Shown here: piece after piece, positions 1 to 5,128 of the stretch | Position numbering within the stretch: the first letter of the stretch is position 1 | Layout: every line of letters begins with the position of its first letter | Origin: Bacteroidota bacterium | GTDB lineage: Bacteria; Zhuqueibacterota; JdFR-76; DREG01 | Direction of reading: 5' to 3' | Assembly: GCA_030624545.1 (NCBI GenBank) | Contig: JAUXJX010000079.1 | Coordinates: 1 to 7,586 of the forward strand | Length of the DNA stretch: 7,586 nucleotides | Made by a program: the position numbers and the translations under genes | The notes under the pieces: generated by a model | Told to the model about the DNA's origin: nothing | Databases searched by the model: none | Seen by the model: the letters and a program-made list of their open reading frames with translations, nothing else

Positions 1-611
1 CCAATACTCCCCGTAACCGTGAATCGTTGCGTCTGCTTCATTTTGAAATTCAGATCCGACGGGCGGTTAACGGCGGTTTTAACCTGGCTTCTGTTTTCGT
101 GTCGCAGCCCACCGTCGATCGTTATGTTTCCCCTCACATCCAATCCGACCGTGCTTCCACCAAAGATCTTCTGGAACGCCTCACTCTTTATTGGGATCGG
201 AATATCAAACCCGATCCCTCTACCGCGTTTCGATAATTGATCGTCCTCAAAAAGATTGCCGGACAGGCTTGCCCTCCAGAAGAGTTCACGTCCAACCTCG
301 TAGCGGAGCTGAAGATAATCTTCGAAAGACATCATCGCGGGCTGCAGAAAATCGTGACCAGCCAGGTGCTGCCGAATGGTAACGGATTTCATGTTCTCGT
401 CAATCTTGTAGGTTTTCTGCAATCCCTGCAGCTTGTTTGGAAAAAGTGGATTTCGGACTAACGAGTAGCGTATGCCCATATAAGAAGGGCTTGTGATGGA
501 CGCATAATAAGGGTTACGAGATTGGGGAAGATAAATGGAATGGCCGTCGGCCGAAAATACCTCGTTGTGAAAGATTGCTAGCGATAAGAACACCATCCAG
601 AGTCTTGTCAA
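1..611 (-). CDS. sprA: Cell-surface protein SprA, N-terminal part (type IX secretion translocon), runs off the left edge
   Basis: Reading the minus strand from about 611 to the edge gives an uninterrupted frame of about 203 codons with SprA hallmarks: DFLQPAMMSFEDYLQ, RGRGIGFDIPIPIKS, FQKIFGGSTVGLDVRGNITI, GGLRHENRSQ, and NFKMKQTQRFTVTGSIG at the edge. In Bacteroidota, SprA is the giant outer-membrane barrel through which type IX secretion substrates leave the cell; full proteins exceed 2,000 residues, so only the beginning is here. A signal peptide is visible (hydrophobic LWMVFLSLAIF, then EVFSA before DG). The start is uncertain. TTG at 611 gives a compact signal peptide with an Arg. GTG at 647 gives a longer basic N-terminus. 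ATG at 596 leaves no positive charge. None has a good Shine-Dalgarno. The family call comes from recognising the motifs, not from a search. Confidence 0.85.
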   Translation of the reverse strand, partial: MTRLWMVFLSLAIFHNEVFSADGHSIYLPQSRNPYYASITSPSYMGIRYSLVRNPLFPNKLQGLQKTYKIDENMKSVTIRQHLAGHDFLQPAMMSFEDYLQLRYEVGRELFWRASLSGNLFEDDQLSKRGRGIGFDIPIPIKSEAFQKIFGGSTVGLDVRGNITIDGGLRHENRSQVKTAVNRPSDLNFKMKQTQRFTVTGSI

Positions 612-692
612 AATCCTGAATGGATAGGCGATCCTATGAATAAGCACCCGACTGGTCAGTAATTGGTCATCTCACAAGGTTCTCATCAGTTA

Positions 693-704
693 AATCTTAG
701 TATC
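693..704 (-). promoter_or_regulatory. 12-bp motif shared with the upstream region of the lipoprotein operon
   Basis: On the minus strand this reads GATACTAAGATT. The same 12 bases occur at 7227-7216, again on the minus strand and again upstream of a minus-strand gene. Here the motif ends 46 nt before the GTG candidate start of sprA; at the other site it ends 50 nt before the lipoprotein ATG. TAAGAT inside it resembles a -10 box, but no matching -35 box stands at 16-18 bp. It could be a promoter element, a regulator site, or chance. Confidence 0.25.
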
Positions 705-948
705 AATCGCTAACCGAATTCCTCCATCTTTCACAAGCCACGACTATTTAAGTTAGCACAACCCATTAGAAGTTTCAAGAAGAAATTACCGGTCATCCGT
801 GTTCGCAACCTTGCGATAGTTTGAAGCTTCTTCGTGGCCATTTTCGTATCAGAATATTATTACGGCTTAATATTTATTCGGCATTTTCCCCACTTTTTGT
901 AGGAAAAGCTGTCTAACTAAAGTGTTGGCTAACTTCCATCATTCAAGA

Positions 949-1074
949 ATTCTCGCCACCAAGGCACGAAGAGTGTATAACTTATGGCATTTAGGGTGTA
1001 AAAAAATGAGTTTTTTGAATTACTTTTCAGGATCTTAACTTTTCTATATTTTTCAATACTTTGTGGCTGTGAAT
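949..1074. repeat. Degenerate dispersed-repeat-like element with inverted ends
   Basis: The left end (949-963, ATTCTCGCCACCAAG, followed by GCACGAAG) is an imperfect inverted copy of the right end (1059-1074, CTTTGTGGCTGTGAAT). After one gap, about 13 of 15 positions pair. The interior is very AT-rich. Ends of the type GCCACNAAGGCACGAAG...CTTTGTGGC recall a dispersed intergenic repeat I know from many environmental genomes, where it yields spurious ORFs, as it does here on the minus strand. Only one copy is in the window, so dispersal cannot be shown from this sequence. Confidence 0.45.
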
Positions 1075-1110
1075 TATTCAGGCCAATAGAATTATCGTGA
1101 AAATCTGTCA

Positions 1111-1124
1111 TCGGGTGTGCCCGA
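1111..1124. repeat. Small perfect hairpin TCGGG-TGTG-CCCGA
   Basis: A 5-bp GC-rich perfect stem with a 4-base loop lies between the repeat element and the putative lptF promoter. No T-run follows on either strand, so it is not an intrinsic terminator. It may be a protein-binding site or have no function. Confidence 0.25.
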
Positions 1125-1144
1125 ATGGTTCAATGATAATAGGG

Positions 1145-1177
1145 TTGTAATCATGTTATAGTGCAATGTATATTGTA
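1145..1177 (+). promoter_or_regulatory. Possible sigma-70-like promoter for lptFG, with a palindrome over the -10
   Basis: TTGTAA (1145-1150) and TATATT (1169-1174) are 18 bp apart, with TG just before the -10. Positions 1162-1177 form an imperfect palindrome (TGCAATGTATATTGTA, 12 of 16 positions symmetric) overlapping the -10, and AATGATA (1132-1138) is inverted as TATCATT (1176-1182). This would leave a 5' leader of about 90 nt before the lptF ATG. In an AT-rich region such matches arise easily, and the organism's promoter consensus is unknown. Confidence 0.3.
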
Positions 1178-1238
1178 TCATTCAGAGACCGATTAGGTTC
1201 CCGGGTTTATTTGCTCAAGATTATCAGTATTGCCCTAT

Positions 1239-1269
1239 CTCAGACTTGAATAAGACGAAACTCAGACTT
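1239..1269 (+). repeat. Two direct copies of CTCAGACTT just before the lptF start
   Basis: CTCAGACTT occurs at 1239-1247 and 1261-1269, 22 bp apart. The second copy ends 2 nt before the lptF ATG, where a ribosome binding site would normally be, and no purine-rich Shine-Dalgarno is present. A leader regulatory role is possible but unsupported otherwise. Confidence 0.3.
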
Positions 1270-1271
1270 CT

Positions 1272-2663
1272 ATGAAAATCTTAACCCGCTATATTCTGAA
1301 AGAGCATATTGGGCCATTTTTCTTTGCCATCCTCGTAATCATGCTCATATTTCTCCTGAACATTCTCTTTCGGGTCCTCGGACGCATGTTAAGCCGCGGT
1401 ATTCATATCGTGACGATACTCGAATTACTCTCATTGAATCTGGCGTGGATTCTTGCCCTGGCCGTGCCGATGGCTGTGCTCGTTTCAACCCTTATTGCCT
1501 TTGGAAAATTCTCGGCTGAAAATGAGGTGACTGCCATCAAAGCCAGCGGCATCAGCTTCTTTCAAATCTTGATGCCCGTTGTCGTCGCCAGTGCCTTTCT
1601 GGCGGTAGGGCTAATCGTTTACAACAACACTATTCTTCCTGAATTTAACCACCGGGCTCGGCTACTGAACGAAGATATTTATCGAAAAAAACCCACGATC
1701 AAGATGGAGCCCAATGTGGTTTTCACTGATATTCCCAACTACAATATTATCACGAAAGAAATCATAGAACTGGGTGATTCGTCGCGAATGGAAGCAGTCA
1801 TAATTGACGATCTGACCTACGACGACAAAAGAAGAACCATCCTGGCGCAACGAGGAAGTCTAAAATTTGACAAATATGCGGATCGTTTGTTTTTCGATCT
1901 GTACAATGGCGAGATTCACGAAATAGAGAACGATGAGTTTTCCAAATATCAAAAACTCAAATTTGACCGCTATAGGATAAATGTCGATTTCCCAGGCCTT
2001 TCTTTGAAGAGAAGCGAATCAGGCTATCGGGGAGACCGCGAGAAAAGCGTGGAGATGATGGAAGAGGATATCCGTGAACTTCGAAAATCCATGTCTGAAC
2101 GGAAAGAAAAGATTGCTTCCATTATTCAGAATCAGCTTGTGCAAGCTTTTGACGAAAATTTACTGGAGAAGTCTACATCTTCCAAGGCGGGCAACGAGAG
2201 CGCCGGGACAAAAGACGACCATCAATATCGAGCTCAGCTAGGGATTGTCAAGAAGAAATTGGCTAACTTCAGAAGCCAAATTGAAATGGAAAAGCGTCTC
2301 ATCAAAAGCTATTCGCGCAACATAAATTCATTAAAGGTTGAGATTCACAAGAAATATTCGATCCCTGTTGCATGCATAATTTTTGTTTTTGTCGGCGCTC
2401 CGCTGGGAACACTAACCCGAAAAGGAAACCTGGGCGTTGCAGGCGGCATCAGTGGTCTTTTCTATATGATCTATTGGGTCTCCCTCATCGGTGGCGAAAT
2501 GCTAGCGGACCGCCAAATGCTCAGCCCCGTGCTGGCCATGTGGGGAGCTAATATTGTAGTTGGAGCCTTTGGCTTATACCTCATGCTTATCACCGTCAAG
2601 GAATATAGACCATCCTGGAAAGGATTTGGTCAAAAAGCGAAAGGAACGGGAAAAGGACGGTGA
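1272..2663 (+). CDS. lptF: LptF/LptG (YjgP/YjgQ) family permease with an extra helical insertion
   Basis: Inner-membrane permease of the LptB2FG-type ABC exporter, which extracts LPS and passes it to the LptC-LptA bridge. Visible layout of the 463 residues: membrane segments at about 14-36, 50-78 and 97-120; a periplasmic beta-rich (jellyroll) domain at about 121-245; then segments at about 362-382, 388-408 and 418-443. The family motif SAENEVTAIKASGIS is at 81-95. The protein is about 100 residues longer than typical members (about 360). The excess is a charged, probably coiled-coil stretch at about 255-358, just before the fourth segment. No Shine-Dalgarno precedes the ATG; the place is taken by the second copy of a 9-bp repeat. 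The stop overlaps the next gene by 4 bp. LptF rather than LptG is assigned by gene order only. Confidence 0.92.
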   Translation: MKILTRYILKEHIGPFFFAILVIMLIFLLNILFRVLGRMLSRGIHIVTILELLSLNLAWILALAVPMAVLVSTLIAFGKFSAENEVTAIKASGISFFQILMPVVVASAFLAVGLIVYNNTILPEFNHRARLLNEDIYRKKPTIKMEPNVVFTDIPNYNIITKEIIELGDSSRMEAVIIDDLTYDDKRRTILAQRGSLKFDKYADRLFFDLYNGEIHEIENDEFSKYQKLKFDRYRINVDFPGLSLKRSESGYRGDREKSVEMMEEDIRELRKSMSERKEKIASIIQNQLVQAFDENLLEKSTSSKAGNESAGTKDDHQYRAQLGIVKKKLANFRSQIEMEKRLIKSYSRNINSLKVEIHKKYSIPVACIIFVFVGAPLGTLTRKGNLGVAGGISGLFYMIYWVSLIGGEMLADRQMLSPVLAMWGANIVVGAFGLYLMLITVKEYRPSWKGFGQKAKGTGKGR

Positions 2664-3736
2664 GCAAACTAGATCGATATATCTCAAGACAATTCCTGAA
2701 CATACTCTGGTTCGTCCTGATCGCCGCTACAGCATTCTTCATTATAGTGGACCTCGTAGAGAACTTGGATCGGTTTATTGACAGAGATGTTCCGAGCGGA
2801 ATCATCGTTCAGTATTACATTTTCTTCATACCGTTCATTCTCGAATTCATCATGCCCATTGCGGTGCTGATCGCCTGTCTTTTTTCAGTAGCCCAATTGT
2901 CGCGCCATAATGAAATCAGTGCTATGCAGACTGCAGGAATCAGCCTCTATCGAATAGCCCTGCCGCTATTCGCAGTTGGATTTGTCATTTGTATCGTCAT
3001 GATTTTGTTTGCCGAATATGTCATGCCGCCGGCGAGCGAAGCAAAATTCGACATCAAACGAAAATATCTGGACAGAATCTCCGAGAAGATTTTTGCTCAG
3101 AAATCAAACATTAATATTTTGAATAGCGAGTTTGAAAGAACCTTCATCTCGCATTTTGAAGCTCCGGAAAAAACCGCACATAATGTGATGATACAGAGGT
3201 ATCATCCCGGCGAGCTTCAAACCCGCCTGGATGCAAACCGGATGAAGTGGCGGGATGACCATTGGATTATGGAGGATGGCATTTCCCGCACCTTCGATGG
3301 AGAGAGTGAGATTGTAGAGACCTTTGCAGAACTAATAATTGATAATTTGCCCTTCAACCCATCGGAGCTGGGACAGGTTCAAAAAAAACCGGACGAAATG
3401 AACTACGCCGAGCTTAAGGCATTTATTCGGCAGGTAACAAGAACCGGCGCAGATCCGCAAAAATGGCTGGTAGATCTTCACATGAAGTTCTCATTCCCAT
3501 TTGCTAATTTTGTAATTGTCATATTCGGTTTTCCACTTGCCGCCATGCAGAAAAAAAGTGGGAGAGCCCTGGCATTTGGCACCAGCCTGGGAATCTGTTT
3601 CCTTTTTTTCGGGCTGGTGAAGACGCTCCAGACCCTGGGCCAAAATGGCATACTGACGCCATGGTTGGCTGCGTGGGGAAGTGACTTCGTCATCTCGGGA
3701 TTAGGAGTGTTTCTTCTGATAAAATCCAAAAAATAA
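2660..3736 (+). CDS. lptG: LptF/LptG (YjgP/YjgQ) family permease, second subunit
   Basis: Partner permease subunit for LPS extraction from the inner membrane. The 358 residues match the usual family length and layout: membrane segments at about 13-33, 50-78 and 98-119; a periplasmic beta-rich domain at about 125-235; and three C-terminal segments at about 276-296, 303-325 and 335-354. The motif SRHNEISAMQTAGIS (81-95) parallels SAENEVTAIKASGIS of the preceding gene, and both lie between the second and third segments. The start is GTG at 2660, overlapping the upstream TGA (GTGA), so translation is very likely coupled. AAGGA lies just upstream, inside lptF. There is no helical insertion like that in the upstream protein. 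The ATPase LptB and the other Lpt parts are not in the window. LptG is assigned by order. Confidence 0.92.
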   Translation: MSKLDRYISRQFLNILWFVLIAATAFFIIVDLVENLDRFIDRDVPSGIIVQYYIFFIPFILEFIMPIAVLIACLFSVAQLSRHNEISAMQTAGISLYRIALPLFAVGFVICIVMILFAEYVMPPASEAKFDIKRKYLDRISEKIFAQKSNINILNSEFERTFISHFEAPEKTAHNVMIQRYHPGELQTRLDANRMKWRDDHWIMEDGISRTFDGESEIVETFAELIIDNLPFNPSELGQVQKKPDEMNYAELKAFIRQVTRTGADPQKWLVDLHMKFSFPFANFVIVIFGFPLAAMQKKSGRALAFGTSLGICFLFFGLVKTLQTLGQNGILTPWLAAWGSDFVISGLGVFLLIKSKK

Positions 3737-3784
3737 AAACGCCACCCTTTTCACAGCTCTGTTTTTTCGACGGCTACATTTCAG

Positions 3785-3819
3785 AAAAATAAAAAAAGGC
3801 CTGTCCGAAGACAGACCTT
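3785..3819 (-). terminator. Intrinsic terminator of the minus-strand lipoprotein/barrel operon
   Basis: On the minus strand a 10-bp stem (AAGGTCTGTC / GACAGGCCTT) closes a UUCG tetraloop (C-UUCG-G) and is followed by a T-run (seven T, A, five T). In minus-strand RNA the single irregular pair is a G-U wobble. In plus-strand RNA it would be a C-A mismatch and no T-run would follow. The structure is therefore directional and serves the minus-strand genes, 45 nt after the barrel gene's stop. Confidence 0.9.
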
Positions 3820-3864
3820 CCGTTGGGAGGGAGGAAGTTGTATTAGGCCCAGCGGCCCAAATTC

Positions 3865-5106
3865 CTAAAAACTCAATGCCGTGGAAGCTGCCATTCCCAA
3901 TGCCTTAGACTGGGACGGCGATAACAATCCACTCATGTTCATTCCAAAGTCCAGCCTGAAGAAACCCAATTTTAGACCGAATCCCCACGCCATCAACATT
4001 CCGGTATTTCCGCCAACACCCAAACCAAGACGGAGTGGCAAAAATCTCATTCCCTGCCATTCAGTGCCGACTCCCAGGTACGGTTTTTTCGAAACACCGG
4101 GTCGATCCGAAAAACCCTGATGAAGATCTATAGCCAAGAGAAAGTTTTTTCCCTTTCGGGAGAGGCCAACCCGAATTTCCTTCGGCAAAGTTGTGGAAAA
4201 GGGGTCAATTCCCTTTGTTTCATCTCCGTGGGTTATCAAAGAATCTTCATCCGCAGAATTCTCCACATTCACCGAGCCTTCCGTATAAAAGAAAGCTTCG
4301 AACTGCTCCGTGTCCTTTTCCCAATTGATCTTGCTCATCGCATTATGGAGGAACACTCCGAAGTTCCATTTTCCGCGCGCAGTGGCCAGACCGAAATCTG
4401 CCGAGTAGCCCGAACCGCCTTGTGCGTATCGAACCTTAACGCTGCCATCTCCATAACTTTCAAAGCCATTGTAGAATTGGCCGCTCGATTCTACCACATT
4501 ACTATGTCCAAAACCGATGATATAGCTTGCATTTGTGCCGAGATAAATCTGATCGAGGATTGGAAAAGCGAACGAGGCAGTAATACTTGAATAGGCGAAT
4601 GCCTCCCCGGAATTCTCGCCGATGTCGTAACTTTGCTCCCACCTGATGCCCTCAAGTGCCAGACGCAGGTAGTCTTTTGAAATTTTCAAGTCGGACGCAC
4701 CGGTAGCAGATGCGGTTAACGCAAAGGAGCCAAGGGCAAAGCCAATAGCCTGAACACCGGAATCCAGGTAGAGTCTGAAACCCTCCTCGGGCACACTGGC
4801 GAGAATATTTTGCACCTCATCAGGGGAAAGATATTTGCCAACATACGCGTTATATTTGCTTTTGGAAAAGCTGGAATTGCCGAGAAGCATGCCGGCGCCA
4901 ACAAGATTCAGATTAAAGCCAGGCCGATCACGAAAGGCCAAATTGGCCGGACTCCAGATTGGCGCTGCGACTCCCCTTGCAACCGCCGTATATGCACGGG
5001 CCATGCCAAGGCTTCTTGCGTGAGAATAGGTTTGCCCGGTTGCCGAGTTAACGAAAAACAGCACCAGAAGGGCGGTTAAAGAATATTTTGTTGACTTTTT
5101 GAACAT
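3865..5106 (-). CDS. Predicted outer-membrane beta-barrel protein (PorV/TraF_2/DUF5723-like), secreted
   Basis: A 413-residue protein with a Sec signal peptide (MFKKSTKYSLTALLVLFFVNSATG, cleavage before Q25). The mature N-terminus has ARSLGMARAYTAVARG (30-45) and PIWSPANLAF (49-58), the style seen in PorV, FadL-like, TraF_2 and DUF5723 barrels of FCB bacteria, where the N-terminus plugs a barrel. Many alternating strands follow, and the last residue is Phe, typical for BAM-assembled barrels. Which family it belongs to cannot be settled by eye. ATG at 5106 is chosen because AAAAGG lies 6 nt upstream and the signal peptide then begins cleanly; the frame is open back to 5169, overlapping the previous gene. 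It is the second gene of a two-gene operon, 22 bp after the lipoprotein, and precedes the terminator. Its substrate or partner is unknown; the adjacent lipoprotein is the obvious candidate. Confidence 0.85.
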   Translation of the reverse strand: MFKKSTKYSLTALLVLFFVNSATGQTYSHARSLGMARAYTAVARGVAAPIWSPANLAFRDRPGFNLNLVGAGMLLGNSSFSKSKYNAYVGKYLSPDEVQNILASVPEEGFRLYLDSGVQAIGFALGSFALTASATGASDLKISKDYLRLALEGIRWEQSYDIGENSGEAFAYSSITASFAFPILDQIYLGTNASYIIGFGHSNVVESSGQFYNGFESYGDGSVKVRYAQGGSGYSADFGLATARGKWNFGVFLHNAMSKINWEKDTEQFEAFFYTEGSVNVENSADEDSLITHGDETKGIDPFSTTLPKEIRVGLSRKGKNFLLAIDLHQGFSDRPGVSKKPYLGVGTEWQGMRFLPLRLGLGVGGNTGMLMAWGFGLKLGFFRLDFGMNMSGLLSPSQSKALGMAASTALSF

Positions 5107-5112
5107 CTTCAT

Positions 5113-5118
5113 CCTTTT
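5113..5118 (-). promoter_or_regulatory. Ribosome binding site deciding the barrel gene start
   Basis: AAAAGG on the minus strand stands 6 nt before ATG 5106. The alternative ATG at 5112 directly abuts it, which is too close. This favours the 413-residue product. Confidence 0.6.
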
Positions 5119-5128
5119 CGGCTGAATA

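Larger units (their letters stand above)
612..1271. other. Divergent AT-rich intergenic region between sprA and lptF
   Basis: No convincing gene lies here. The one longer open frame, minus strand 1111-929 (60 codons), sits over an inverted-repeat element and has no family features. The stretch is visibly richer in A+T than the flanking genes, especially 840-1100. It must hold the promoters for both sprA and lptF. Separate entries cover the repeat element (949-1074), a small hairpin (1111-1124), and a possible lptF promoter and palindrome (1145-1177). Confidence 0.7.

Noticed and set aside
19..461. Several overlapping plus-strand frames of 63-74 codons at the left edge
   Set aside because: The minus-strand SprA frame is uninterrupted and carries strong family motifs; the plus-strand frames are its shadows.
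929..1111. Minus-strand 60-codon open frame
   Set aside because: It lies over the inverted-repeat element and has no recognisable domain or convincing ribosome binding site. It looks like a spurious frame in a repeat.
612..1271. Search for a CRISPR array, tRNA or small RNA gene in the long intergenic region
   Set aside because: No regularly spaced repeats, no cloverleaf-like pairing and no promoter-to-terminator unit could be found.
3748..3768. Possible plus-strand terminator after lptG (CACAGCTCTG then six T)
   Set aside because: The stem would be ACAG/CTGT with a 2-base loop, which is not a workable hairpin.
3844..3861. Small GGCC-CAGC-GGCC hairpin near the barrel gene stop
   Set aside because: Only a 4-bp stem with no T-run. 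The UUCG hairpin just downstream explains termination.
4120..4590. Plus-strand 156-codon open frame inside the barrel gene
   Set aside because: Antisense shadow: no domain or signal peptide, and the minus-strand barrel gene explains the region fully.
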